A stretch of 64,000 nt of DNA from Sarcophilus harrisii (taxonomy: Eukaryota; Chordata; Mammalia; Dasyuromorphia; Dasyuridae), in NCBI RefSeq assembly GCF_902635505.1, contig NC_045428.1:214452301-214516300 (forward strand). The letters are read 5' to 3'. This document shows, piece by piece, positions 11,946 through 24,094 of this stretch; within the stretch, counting starts at the first letter, position 1, and the number at the start of each line of letters is the position of its first letter. The notes under the pieces are model-generated. The model had not been told where the DNA came from. It did not search any database and was given only the letters and a program-made list of their open reading frames with translations. Both the position numbers and the translations under genes were made by a program.

Positions 11946-12820
11946 CACTACTATTATTTTTAAATATATTTTAATTTATTTTGTTAAATATTTCCCATGT
12001 GAAAATTTTAAAATTCTTTTTTAACGTGAATTCCAAATGATTTCCCTTCTCCCCATCCTTGAGAAGACATACAATTTTATATCAATTATACACGTGACAT
12101 CATGGAAACAGTTCCATATTAGTCGTGTTGGAAAAGGAAACAAGTCAAAACATAGAGAAATTTGTTATGCTTTTTTAAAAGTCTTTCAAGCTGCATTTAG
12201 AACTCATCAATTTTTTTCTCTCTGGAGGATAGTATTTTTCATTATAGATCTTTTGGAAGTGTCTTATTGCCATAATAAAAATAGTCAACTCACTCATAGT
12301 TGATCTTATATTATTGCTAGTACTGTGTACAATACTTTCCTGGTTATCACAAAAATCTACACAATTCTTCAGCTATTCTTCAATTAACAAGAATCCCACC
12401 CCCATTGTTTTAATTTCAAAAAGAATTACTATAAATACTTATATTTATAAAAAAGGATCAATTCTCATTTCTTTGTTGTCTTTGAGATACTGACCTAACT
12501 GTGGTATTGCTGGGATAAAGTTTATAGTCTTTTGGGTATGGTTCCAAATCATGCTTCAGAATGATTGGACTAGTTTGCAACTCTACCAATAGTGCATTAA
12601 CATCCCAATTTTTTCACATTTCCTCTACATTTGTCATTTTTCTCTTCTGTTATTTTAGTCAATTTGATACATGTGAAGTAGTACTTCAGAAATGTTTCAA
12701 TTTTCAGTTCTCTGATTAATAGTGTGATTTAAAGCAGCTTTTGTATTATTAGTAATAGCCTTGACTTCTTTTGAAAACTGCTTATTCATGTCCTTTGACC
12801 ATTTATCAACTGACAAATGG
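11946..12820 (-). mobile_element. Old L1 LINE (minus), 3' part
   Basis: Plus-strand words such as 'tcctttgaccatttatcaac', 'gatactgacctaactgtggt' and 'gtgcattaacatcccaattt' are reversed L1 ORF2 C-terminal sequence. It is much more diverged than the L1 copies at 5-7 kb and 25-28 kb. It continues at 15732 after a 2.9-kb insertion. Confidence 0.82.
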
Positions 12821-13175
12821 TTCTTATTTTTTCATATCTATTTATTTAAAGAAACATTTAAGAAAACAAAAACAGAAAAGGAATACAAAATGAATGAAAC
12901 AAAACAAAACAAAATATTGTCATGTGCCCCGCAGAACATCAGGGAGGATTCAAAATATATAACAGCAAACAGCAAATATAAAGAAAATATGTGCACATAT
13001 ATATAATGTATATATACATATATTAGAAGAAATCATATTCATATGGTCCATCTTTTCTTTACTTCCTTGTAAATTGTTCTTTTGCTCTGTGCACTTTTTA
13101 ACTTTATTCTTTTTTCCTTCTTTCACCCCCCCCATCTCCACACAAGCTATAGTTCAGAAAGGATACATTTAAAAA

Positions 13176-13178
13176 TAC

Positions 13179-13219
<41 letters not shown>

Positions 13220-13257
13220 TATAATATACACACATACACACACACACACACACACAA
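13176..13257. repeat. (TA)n and (CA)n compound microsatellite
   Basis: TA run from about 13183 to 13225, followed by CA units to 13256, inside the HAL1-like element. Confidence 0.97.
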
Positions 13258-13539
13258 TCTCTTTCCTATTCCTGCTGATCCTTTGCTTTAATTCTGCACC
13301 TAACTTGCCTTGTAATTACTTAATGTCCCCCCACCCATGGATCCCTCTCTTGTCTTCTTCCCTCATTCTTTGCTTCCCTGTCCACCTGTCCTTCCCCTTA
13401 ATTCTTTATGATTTTGCAAGGTCCTATACTCTTAGTAATATATATGTCGTATTGCCTATTTATCCATTCCCAATGTGAGTAGGTTTTCAGAACTATGAGC
13501 CCTCTTCCTCACTTTAATGCCTTTGTATATATTTATATT

Positions 13540-15480
13540 TGAGTGCCCTATTACTGATGCCAATCTTAAATATATGTTATACATTTCACATGTTAAAAAA
13601 ACACAATGTGTCCATGTTGAATTCCTTGAAAATGATCTTTGATATTAACTTTTATATGTTAAATTTACCATTAAATTCAAGTTTGGTTAGAAAGTCCTTA
13701 ATACCTGCAAGTTCATCGAATATCCATTTTTTTCTCATTCAATATTGTAGATAATTTTGCTGATCTTCTCTGTTGCCATAGTAAGTTTCTATGATTGGGT
13801 TCTTTCTCCTTTGCTGGTACATTTTTTTAAAATACAATATATTAGTGTAAGCACTTCTAATAGTGGGAGGAAGGAGATGGTGTCTCTGACTTACTTCAAT
13901 TCTCTCCTCTGTCCAGGAATCCTAAACCAAGAGCTCCACCCTCCAGCAAGTGCTCCCAGCCAGTAGCTTTCCTACCTCACTGCCTCTGCTGGTTCCTTCT
14001 AATGCAGGGTTTCCTCTCTGCAACACAGCTGGTCCTGGCATTTCCAATCAGTCAAAGTTCCCTCAGTCTTCCTGGACTCAGAATCCAACTGCACAAATAG
14101 CCCTTTGCTCTTCCAGTCTTTCTTTTGAACTACCCTGTTATTGATATAAATCTTAAACATATAAACATAAAGTATAGATTTCCCATGTAAAAAAAACATA
14201 AAGAATTGTCCATTTTTAAAGAGTTTGTTCATGTTGTGTTCCTTAAAATTGATTTTTGCTCTTATGTGTTGAATTTTCTGCTAAGTTTGGGTTTGATTGA
14301 TAGAAAGTTCTGGAAATCTTCAAGTTTGTTGGATGTCCATTTTTTAAAAATTCAAAATTACAAATAATTTTGCTGGATATGATATTTTTGTTTGCAGGCT
14401 TAATTCTTTTGATTGTAGATATGATTCCACTACCTGTAGTCTTTTATTGAAACCACTAAGTCTTATACAATTCTAATTAGCTCCAGCATATTTGAATTGT
14501 TTTCTCCTAGTTTCTTGCAAAATTTTCTCTTTGATCTGGAGTTTTCAAAATTTGGCAATAATATGTGTGTGTTTTCCACAAAGGATCTTTGGTGAATTTA
14601 TTCTATTTCTACTTTCCCCTCATGTTCTATCACTGCAAGACGATTTTCTAGGACTATTTCCTGCATTACTTTGTCAAAGTTCTCTTTTTAATCACAACTT
14701 TCTTGCAGTCCAATTATTCTTATATTTTCTCTTCTTGATTTATTCTCCAGATCTGTCATTTTTCTTTTAAGATGTTTTACATTCCATTCTATTTTCTCGT
14801 TTTTTATAATCCTTTTTTGTTAATTATTGGTTTCTTATAGTTTCACTAGCTGCCCCTTGCCTAATTTTAAGAGTCGTTTTCATCTTTTAGACTTTGTACC
14901 TCCTTTTCTGATTGGCTAACTTTTTTTTTTTCATAATCTTGTTTTTCTGGGATAGTTTATTTTCCTTAGTTTTTTTCAATGACTCTTTTGATGTTTGAAT
15001 TCTTTTTTGAGTTCTATAAATTTTCTCTGTGCAAGGAGCCATTTCATATTATTGTTTGGGATGGAAGCTTTTTCCTCCACTGAAGATGAACCCCCCGATC
15101 TTCCCTGCTCCTATAATATGTCTCAATAGTGGGGTTCTTTTTAGTTTGCTGGTTCATTTTTTAAATAAGAGATATTAGTGTAAGCACATCAATTCATGGG
15201 GTGGAAGGATAGAGCCTCAAGCTTCCCTTTAACTCTCCACTCTGACCAGGAACCCTAAACCAAGAACTCCACTCTTCTGCAATAGCTTGCAGCCAGCAGT
15301 AATTTTGCCCCCTTGCCTCTGTACTCACCGGGTGATGGTTCCTTCTTACTCAGGGTGCATCTCAGCAGCACAATTGAGTCCAGTGTTCCCGGTCAGCTGA
15401 GGTTCACTTCATGTTCCCAGACTCAACCCCCACTAGATAAACAGTCCATGAGGTGAAAGTCTCTGGGTCTGAGGCTTCAA
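13540..15480 (-). repeat. Duplicated modules inside the HAL1-like element
   Basis: Two module pairs align in the same orientation. Module B: 13540-13757 and 14130-14390 (both with 'tccatgttgaattccttgaa'-like and 'ataattttgctg' words). Module A: 13758-14120 and 15095-15480 (both with 'atattagtgtaagcac' and 'cctaaaccaagagctccac'-like words). The ORF1 segment between them (about 14390-15095) occurs once. Confidence 0.75.
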
Positions 15481-15731
15481 CCATACCCAGCTAGCCCAAA
15501 TGGGAATCCCTTTGCACTTTAGACAGGTTAATTCCAGCCAGCAGTCTTCCTTCAGATCTTTTCAGGATGTAGTAGGAGGACCCCTGCTTTTTCCCCCAAG
15601 TCTTCTTGATTTTTCAGCAGTCTATGTTTGCCCTGAGACTCAAATTAATTCTATTTGTGGGGGGAATTAGGAGAGCTTAAATTTACCAACCTACTCACTA
15701 TGTTTCCAGAATGCTCCTAGTTCTTTTTTTG

Positions 15732-17240
15732 TTAACTTGACTGAGTTTCTTATATGTTTAAGAAATGAGACCTTTATCAAAGAAACTTGCAGTAAATTTA
15801 TATTGGTTTACTGTGGATCCTGTAACTTTCATGACATTAATTATTTTAATTAACTTTAGTTAATTCTCTAGGTTTCTCTATGTCATCATATCATTTGTAA
15901 AGAGTAATACTTTTTTGTGTCCTTGTTGCCTGTTTTTATTCTTTCAATTTCTTTTTCTTGTTGTATTGCTGTAGCTGGAATTTCTTGTTCAATATCAAAC
16001 AATCATAATTATAATAGACATCCCTCTTTCAAACCTGATCTTATTGGAAAGGCTTGAAGTTTATCCCCAAAATGATAGATGCTACTTATCATTTTAAGAA
16101 AGGCTCCTTTGACTCCTAGCTTTGTAATATTTTTAATATTTATAGATGTTGAATTTCATCAAAGAATTTATCTGCATCTATTGATATAATCTTATAATTT
16201 TTGTTGGGTTTGTTAATTATGTGGCCAATTATGCTAATACTTTTCTTGATATTAAAGCATCCCCATATTCCGATTTAAAATGACATTGTGTTGTAATGTA
16301 CAATCTTTGTAAAATATTGCTGTAATTGCCTTGCTAATATTTTATTTAAATTTTGTACATCAATATTCATAAGAAAATTGGCCTATAGTTTTCATTCTCT
16401 TTTTTCTTTCCTTATATTAGTTATTAAAACCATATCATAAAAGGATATTTGGTAGAACCCTTTTAACTTTTTTCCATTTTATGTAATATTGGGATCAATT
16501 ATTCCTTAAATGTTTGATATAGTTCACTTCAAAACAATCTGACCCTGGGGATTTTTTCTTAGGGAACTCAATTATGACTTGTTAATTTTTTTTCTAAATT
16601 TGGGTTATTTATGTAAGAATTCTATTTCTTCTTCAGGTAATTTGGGAAATTTATATTTTTTATAACTATTCAGCTATTTCATTTGGTTAGTTTTACTATC
16701 ACATATTTGGACAAAATAACTTAATAATTGCTTTAATTTCATCTTCATTAGAGATGCTTTTATCCTTTTCATTTTAGAAATCAAAATTTTAGTTTTCTTT
16801 TTTAAAAATCAAATTAACTAATGGTTCATTATTTTATTATTTTTCATAAAACTAGTTTCTAGTATTATTTATTAGTTTAAAGGTCATTTTACTTTTTTTA
16901 TTTTTTTCTTTGATTTTCAACAGTTCTCCTTTTGTGTTTAATTGGGGACTTTTAATTTGGTCTTACTTTACTTCATTGATTTTTTAGTTGCATGCCTAAT
17001 TCATCTTCCTTTTTGTTTTTTTATTGATTTAAATTACACCTTAAATGCTGATTTGGCTGCATCCCACAAATTCTGGTAAGTTGTCTCATTATTCTCGTGA
17101 CCTTTGATGAAGTTATTGACTGTTTCTATGATTTCTTATTTGACCCACTCAAATTTTAGAATCATTTATTTAGTTTCTCAAATAATACTATGTTTCAGTT
17201 ATATTTTTGTATTATCAAAAACAACCAACTGCTTAAGTTG
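15732..17240 (-). mobile_element. Old L1 LINE (minus), ORF2 part
   Basis: Continues the L1 of 11946-12820: 'gaaatgagacctttatcaaa' resumes the ORF2 sequence where the left piece stopped. Further up are reversed reverse-transcriptase words ('catcatatcatttgtaaaga', 'tttatctgcatctattgata') and the EN-RT linker ('gcatcccacaaattctggta'). A step near 15800 suggests an internal deletion. The frames are fully decayed. Confidence 0.82.
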
Positions 17241-17394
17241 ATTAAATCTTTTATAGAGAAATTATGGAAAATCATGGACAATCACATAGAACTAAAAACT
17301 TTGTAAGATTGTAATTTATGTTGGCAGAAAAAATAACCCTTTCAAGGAAATAATAAAGTATTTCAAAATTCAAAAATTATTATCATCATCATTA

Positions 17395-17560
17395 CCACCA
17401 TCCACCACCATCATTACAGAAAGTTAGTTGTAGTAGATAGAGATCTGACCTTGAAGTCAGGTAGATCTGAATTCAAGACTTGCCTTTGATACATATTATC
17501 TATATAATCCTGGATAAATTAGTTAATTTGATGGTTTAACCTAGTCAAGCTCAATAGAAT
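17395..17560 (+). mobile_element. Mar1/WSINE-type SINE fragment
   Basis: 'agttgtagtagatagagatc', 'tgaccttgaagtcaggtaga' and 'tctgaattcaagacttgcct' match the head of the marsupial tRNA-derived SINE (gtggatagagcac ... ctggagtcagga ... gagttcaaatc). Confidence 0.75.
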
Positions 17561-18309
17561 TAAGGAGCCACATAACACTACATAATAATTAATGTAAGCC
17601 ATATATTGACTTAGAAATCATGTTAACATTACCTTATGTTTTATTTTATTTTTGTATATTTTGGTAAAAAATTACAATTACATTTTAATATGGTTGGGAA
17701 GGAATTGTAGCCTACCTGAAGTGGTTGCATGTTTTATACCTCTGCTCCAGACAATTCTCTAAAATAGACAAGATGCTGATCTCTGTTGAACATGAGTCCC
17801 TCATCTAAAATTCCTATAGCAAGGAAATCACAGGTCTATTTCCTATTTTATTATAATTATTATTAATGCTACTTCCCAACCTTCCCTCTATCATGATGCC
17901 ATGGCTAGGAAACCTGGATTTATCTAAGTGCTTGATTGACCTACACAGTTCCAGACAGAGAACAAGCTTTCAGTGTATGATAGAACAAAAATGTGGAACT
18001 TCAGATTTACTAACCTTCACTCTTCATTCTCTCTTTACCATGAAACTCATAGGCATTGTCCCTCATTTTCCACCTTCAAAAGTTACTTAAATGATAGTTC
18101 AAGATTGTTTTATTATTGTTTATCCTTATAGCACTATTATTGACATAGTGCTGCCTATGCCTGGTCCAACTTTTGTGAAACAGACTCCTAAATCATCCTA
18201 TAAACTATCACACTAAGCTAGAATTTCATGTATCTGTTAACTGTTTGGTAATCTGAACCTGGACACCAATTGCTTAACATTTTTGTTGTCTTCTCAGGGC
18301 TTTTAAGGA
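17561..18309. other. Intergenic, nothing recognised
   Basis: The plus-strand open frame at 17866-18090 has no similarity I recognise and no splice or promoter context; treated as chance. Confidence 0.45.
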
Positions 18310-18560
18310 TGACTAATTGCTGTTCAGTTGTTTCAGTCATGTCCAAATCTCCATGACCTCATTTGGGGTTTTCTTGGCAAAGACACTGAAATTGTTTGCC
18401 ATTTCCTTCTCCGGCTCATTTTATAGATGAGGAAACCAAGGCAAACAGTATTAAGTGACTTGCTCAGGATCACACAGCTAGTGAGTGTCTGAGGTCACAT
18501 TTGAAATTAGTCCTTATTAACTCTAGGACCAAAAATCTGAGTCACATAGCTGACCAAAGA
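18310..18560 (-). mobile_element. Marsupial tRNA-derived SINE (Mar1/Ther1 type), minus, near full length
   Basis: On the plus strand the order is 'gttcagttgtttcagtcatg', 'tttggggttttcttggcaaa', 'tttgccatttccttctccgg', 'gatgaggaaaccaaggcaaa', 'tgacttgctcaggatcacac', 'agctagtgagtgtctgaggt'. This is the exact order of the reversed SINE, ending in the tRNA-like head near 18560. Confidence 0.88.
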
Positions 18561-19035
18561 TATCTTAGGTAACTGGTAATTCAGCTTTTTAAAAAATCAA
18601 GTATTTTATATCCCCTGAGATAAAGTGTTTTGGAGAAAATACATTATATACCTAAGTGAAAATACTAATACTAGAAAGGTTAGTTGTAAAAGTGTGGAAT
18701 CTGATCCTGCTTAGACCATAATAAGATGCTGACCATCTTTTCTACTGCTTGCAAATTTTAACCCTTTATTTACCATAACAAATGTGATATGATTGCAATT
18801 TATTAAAAGCAGTGCAAAGCATGTTTTACCTGATAACTTCATCTAAACATGGAGCAAACATGAATTCTCAAAGATTGTTACAATAGATAGGGTATATTAT
18901 TTGTTGTCCAAGAAACAATCTAGCTGAATCTCACAATGGGAGGTTTGGGTGCTGATGGATCTGTTTAGCCACTGCTTCTTATGGAGATGATGTACTAAAA
19001 TGCTAGGGTATACTAAGGTATAGAAGGGTTGTGCT
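18561..19035. other. Intergenic, nothing recognised
   Basis: No gene or clear repeat identified. Confidence 0.45.
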
Positions 19036-19099
19036 TCTATTAATAGAATCAGAAGTGTGGATCATATTACATGCTTTTGCTGTATTCCATATGTCTCAG

Positions 19100-19700
19100 C
19101 AATATGTTAATGATTGCTACTTCACATATGGTGATTTTTGTCCTTCCTTCTCAAAGAAGGTCAAAATGACATCATTATGTTGGGGTCAAGGTACAGTATA
19201 TTTGACTGTAGCTGATCAGACCAATATGAGTTTCAAAGGTTCTATCACAATTGGACATTAATAGTCTCTACAAACATTTGGAGTGGAAATGTTTGTAAAA
19301 GTGCACATCTTACATTTCTTTTGAGCTACTGTAATTCTGCTTTGTTCATACAACACGGTGCTTTCTTTGATGCAGGAATGGCATGATGGGTGGTTCTATG
19401 CCAGCATCCTCCCTGTCTCACAATTAATTCCAAACATTTTCAGAGGAACCTTGAAAATGTCCTTGTATTGTTGTCTCTTCTGATCTCCATATTGAGCTCT
19501 TGTCTCCTGTGAGTTCTCTCTTTTAGGCAAACACACTTTTGGAATTCAAACAATATAGCCAGCTCATCAGAACTGCACTTTCCTCAGTAGAGTTTGAATA
19601 TTTGGATTTTCAGATTGAGAAAGGACATCAGTGTCCTGTACCTTGTCTTACCTTATCTTGATTATCTTCAGAATCTTTCTAAGAGAATTCAAATGGATGA
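19100..19700 (-). mobile_element. Decayed non-LTR LINE, ORF2 C-terminus with a zinc-finger-like end (minus)
   Basis: The minus strand translates, with breaks, to QYKDIFKVPLKMFGINCETG, then HSCIKESTVLYEQSRITVAQ and finally SNCDRTFETHIGLISY. These resemble a conserved LINE ORF2 tail of the form KRYKDxLK..FGI..ETWE, WRxxIKEGAxxYEQSRI and CxxCxRxFxxxIGLxSH. The clade (L2-, RTE- or CR1-like) was not settled. The plus frame at 19031-19261 is only its shadow. Confidence 0.6.
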
Positions 19701-20589
19701 GAAACAGGAGTAAGTGATAACTTTCAAAGCTACTTTTTTCTCCTTAAAACATGGATGTCTCTGCTTGTTCCCTTTTATCTTCCATACAGAACTGAATGTT
19801 CCCCAAAAAGAGAAAAATGAAAGACTTTCCCACAGTCTCTTAGAACTGAGCTAATTCTAAGGCTAAATGAAAATTTCTTCCCAAGTCAACTATTCTTATA
19901 TAGCTATTGTCTACTCCTGTCACTTCTTAAGTGATAGAAACCAATGGTTTGGCATCTATTAGAAAGAGACATTCTGTTCACAGAGACATTCAACTCCCAC
20001 ACAGATGTTTCTCCCTTTATCACTTTTCTATGCTGGCCAAGTTTGTGTCAAAAGGTTTCGTTAACAAGCAAAACAAAGCCTTGGACTAACATTGTGTGTT
20101 CACCTCTCTCCCCAAAAGAAAGTCTTCAGGGAACCTTGAGAAATTCTTTATAAATATTGTTTCATCCTTTTTATGGAAATAGATGTAGATTTGGGTGTGT
20201 CTTGTATCTGTGTTTCTCAGGGTGCGTGCATGTGCGTGCGTGCGTGCATGCGTGTGTGTGTGTGTGCAAGAGAAAAACCTTTATACAGAACATAATATCT
20301 GAGCCTATGAGGTTAATATCACTATTATTCTCAATTTTATAGAACTCTAATCTTCTATTAAGAGAACTTATGTGTTCTACTCAGTTCCATAGCTTAACCA
20401 AAGACTGCAAATTAGAATGAGAACTTCCCAGAGTCATCCTCTTTCTAGTTGTCAAATTAATAAGGCTAAAATTGAGCATATTTAAGCAGAATCATATTTG
20501 ATCTGTCTTCAAAATGGAGTGCAGTGGAAACACATCACTTCTGATGCCATTGAGATAAAACTGAATGTTATGTATCCACTCAGTCCAAT
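19701..20589. other. Intergenic; (TGCG)n/(TG)n tract at 20222-20268
   Basis: No gene recognised. At 20222-20268 an alternating purine-pyrimidine tract (TGCG/TGCA units, then TG) stands out because it is CpG-rich in otherwise CpG-poor DNA. Confidence 0.6.
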
Positions 20590-20765
20590 CCAGCCATGAA
20601 GATCACTCAACTTCTGTTTGCTTCAGTTCTCTCATCTATAAAATGGGGATAATAATTGTACATGTTTCACAAGGTTGTTTGTGAGGCTCAACTGAGATCA
20701 CAGATATAAAACATTTTGCAAGCCTTTATATATAAACTAATGTTAGAGATTATTATTATTGTCAA
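20590..20765 (+). mobile_element. Mar1/MIR-type SINE, 3' part
   Basis: 'cttcagttctctcatctata', 'aaatggggataataattgta', 'gttgtttgtgaggctcaact' and 'acattttgcaagcctttata' are the 3' half of the SINE that also occurs at 9222 and 51895. Confidence 0.8.
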
Positions 20766-22614
20766 CAAATCAACAATTTAAATTAATAGGAAATAAAGCA
20801 TATTCATTAATAATTTTTGGAAACCTAGGATGACTCAAGAGCATAAAAACAGCTGGAGTTACCTTGTAGGCACAAAGGGAAAGTACATAAAAGCAAGATT
20901 TCCCTTTTATCTGATTGACTATTAGATATTTGTTCAACCTAGCAATAACAGCCAAAGGCAATTTTCAAGATTCCCTCTGGATAATTTTCTTCAAAAATCA
21001 AGAGAGGTAGTGTTATAACATGACCTTGCAAAGCTGAACTTATACTTATCCAATGACAATAATAATGATGGTGTGGAAGGGAAAAACAGTAAATGTAAAA
21101 ACACAATGCCCAAGTGCCTTGAAGTTATTTGGCACTTAGATCAAAATGAAATAAACTGACTCACAATGTTAAAAGATCTTTCATTTGGATCAATATTACC
21201 TAATACAAAGGAAAATACTCTGAGACATTAAGAGGAGATACAATAAGGGAAGATGGAGAGAGAAGCTGAAAGACCTATCAAGGGTTTCAGTTGGTTATAT
21301 ACAGAGAAAATGACACAAATGAATTGCTGGAGGGGTTGCTTTCGCTGGTCTTAGACTTGTGTGTTTTGATTTCTTTAGACCTAGCATATAGGAGAATAGA
21401 AACCAATGAATTAGGTGGAAAATGACCTTTTTCCTTGGTACCTAGATTTCCAGATCTTCCAGTTCTTCAATGTAGGACACCTAGAAAAATCTGTTTTATA
21501 AAGTTTGAATTCAGTTGTTACAGAGTAGGTTGATGGGGTATTGCGTGTGAGGAACAACAGAAAGGGCAGTGTAATTGAATATGAAATAAAGGGGAGTAAT
21601 ATGCGAAAACATAGAAGAAAAATATGTGTGCATGGTATTCATGGGAAAAGAAGAGTTGATATAACTTTATAAAGATGAGAGTGCACATACAAAGTGAGTG
21701 AACAAATTTTCTTCTCAAATCTCTATTGCCAAATGGGGAGAAGGTTCTTGACATTGTGAAAGAAATCAAAACCTGGCAAAGAATCTAATGGGTTGTAGCA
21801 TCCCTTTTTTCAGTCAAAACATCCCCAAACCAAAATAAATAAATAAAGATTTTCCTGACTTGCTTTGCATGCCACTTTGTTTAGAGCTAGAGAATACTTA
21901 AATCATTTATCTAATTCAAGGGAGTAATTATGCAGTGGAAGAAGGTAAGGAAATAGAGATGAGAAATTCTCCTTTCCCCCCTGCTTCTGAAAGTAAATAT
22001 AATGCTTTCTAAGAGAGAAAATAAAGTTTCTTAATTAGTAATTTATATTCATATCCAGTCATTTAAAGAAGATTTTTTAGAAAAAAATCTTTCATTTTAG
22101 AAAATGTATATGTTGCCTAAATGCATATTTTATTTCCCACATTACTACTACATAGGTCGAATAAAATGAAATCTCCAAGTGGCCATTATATTTTGATTAG
22201 AAATGTGTTGTAGAGGATGACTTAGTGAAGATTTTTCATCTCTCCACCTCCAGGAAGTGATCTGAGCCATTTGGCATCCAAACTAGCAAAGCTGGGATTT
22301 CATTTGGACTTAATAAACTTTTCCATGTAAGTCTGCAAAAACAACAAAGGAATCTAAATTTCATCCATAGTGTTGCAAGGTCTGGAATATGCATTAACAG
22401 AAAGTGATTAATTTACCATTTGTCCATCCTAAAATGAAATGTGGTATATATCTATGTTAATTGGAATTTGACTGCAATTGCAGCATTAATTTCATTAACT
22501 TCTCTCTTGCCAAGTTTGGGAAAGATTCATTCATGACTATTTTCACATAGGAATCAATTTCCCCCCCAAAATACAGATAAATCCTGTAAAGCATACAATT
22601 TAAAAAAGGATTCA
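20766..22614. other. Intergenic, nothing recognised
   Basis: AT-rich, no credible gene. The minus-strand open frames at 20770-20961 and 21518-21769 show no recognisable similarity. Confidence 0.45.
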
Positions 22615-23110
22615 ATCCAAGTAAAGACATGTTTATTAAGCATCTAGTTTGTGCAAAGTGCTCAGATTTTCAGATAAGTACAATAGCCATGTGAGACATA
22701 TTCCTTAGTTGCATAAAGTTTATATTCTAGTAGAGTGATAGGAGATATGTAAAAATATCTATCCATATGATAATAAATGAGAAATGCATTATAGATTTTG
22801 GAGGCATGTTTGCTATAATACGGGGATGCAACAGAAGACTTCAGAAAGGAAATACCATGTGATTTGGTCTTTAAAGAATGGTTAGAAATTCAACAAATAA
22901 ACAAAAGGAAGGAGGAAATTCCAAACATAAGGGAAAGAGTGAGCAAAGCTACAAAAATGGAAATTTATAACATATGTTAGAGGAAAAGAAAGTAGTTTAA
23001 TAGAGGTAAATATGTGGCTAGCTTGGGCTGAGCTAAAGCTAGAAAAAGAAGGTGGCATCAGATTATAGAGAGCATTTAATTCTAAGCAAAAATATTGAAA
23101 ATGTATTCAT
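22615..23110 (+). mobile_element. Ancient dispersed repeat, family not named
   Basis: Order of landmarks: 'tttattaagcatctagtttg', 'ttatattctagtagagtgat', 'gatttggtctttaaagaatg', 'gagtgagcaaagctacaaaa'. The same order recurs, diverged, at 33200-33540, 42065-42560 and 44080-44720, so this is a real dispersed family, probably of mammal-wide age. Confidence 0.55.
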
Positions 23111-23724
23111 TAGGCAATAGAAACACACTATAGACATCTGAGCATTATAGTTGTATAACCTGATCTATACACAAGAAAGATGAATTTTGTAACAATATGA
23201 AAAATTGAGTAAAAATAATTAACTTAATTAACAAATAATTAACTACGCATTAATTATTTCAATAATCCAGGTAAATATTAGTGAGAACCTGTAGTTGGGG
23301 AATTGGAATAGGAATATGGGGAAAGAGACTAATGTAAGAGGTATTAAGTATGTATTAAGGCAAGATGTATTAAGTAAGAAGAAAAGTGAGAAAACTCAAA
23401 AAATAAATATAAAACAAGGTTTTTAATACAGATGAGCTTAATAGTGATAGTACTAGGGGAAAAAACTAATGAAGCCAAAAAAGGGGCAAACCTAAACAGA
23501 AAGATAACAAACTTATTTTGAGGCATAAGTTTGAGTTACAAAAAGACACTCAAGTAGAGATGTCCTCTATGCAGTTAAAGATAAGAATATGATATTCAAA
23601 AAAGAAGTCAGAGTTAGTGATATAGAAAAGTCAGCTAAGAAAAAAAAATGGCAATAATTGTTGAAGCAAATCCTAAAGAGGGATCAAAGGATATTTAGCT
23701 AGAAATTATTTCTACCTTTATCTA
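23111..23724. other. Intergenic, nothing recognised
   Basis: No gene or clear repeat identified. Confidence 0.45.
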
Positions 23725-24065
23725 ATTATAGGATCATGGATTTAGAAATGACAGGAACCTTAGATTTTAAGTACTCTAACCCTCTTGTTTTGCATATGAA
23801 GAAAATGAGGTAAAAAGGAAAGCCTTTGTCCATAAAGTTAATAAACAGCAGAAGTGGGCTTCAAACTAATGACTCTATTTTATAACTCTCTCTATATAAT
23901 TATATACTCTATATACTCTAACTATAACATCTAGCACTCTTTACACTGTGGAACACTGCCTCAATAGCCTAATATCCTAATTTTAAAGACAAAGAGATTA
24001 TCAAGCATTGTTCATTAAGTTGCCTAGGATCACACAACTGCTAAACCTTAAGCCTAGGAATTGGA
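23725..24065 (+). mobile_element. MIR-core SINE(s), eroded
   Basis: 'aggatcatggatttagaaat', 'atgaagaaaatgaggtaaaa' and 'agcagaagtgggcttcaaac' give a MIR-like core at 23730-23890. A second partial core, 'agttgcctaggatcacacaa', follows at about 23990-24060. Confidence 0.6.
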
Positions 24066-24094
24066 CATAATTCAACATTTCAAATCCAACATTT

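Larger units (their letters stand above)
12833..15719 (-). mobile_element. HAL1-like element (L1-type 5' UTR and ORF1, no ORF2), minus
   Basis: The 5' end is near 15719: the minus strand reads GGAAACATAGTGAGTAGG, like the marsupial L1 5' end. Translating the minus strand through about 14800-14350 gives L1 ORF1p-like residues in broken frames: DLENKSRRENIRIIGLQES and later ISYPAKLF (compare ILYPAKLSF of ORF1p). No reverse transcriptase follows; an unrelated 3' part leads to 12833. L1-like ORF1 without ORF2 is the hallmark of HAL1. It sits inside an older L1; GTTCTTATTTTTT (12820-12832) and GTTCTTTTTTTG (15720-15731) may be the target duplication. Its interior contains a partial second copy of itself (see findings). 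Confidence 0.6.
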
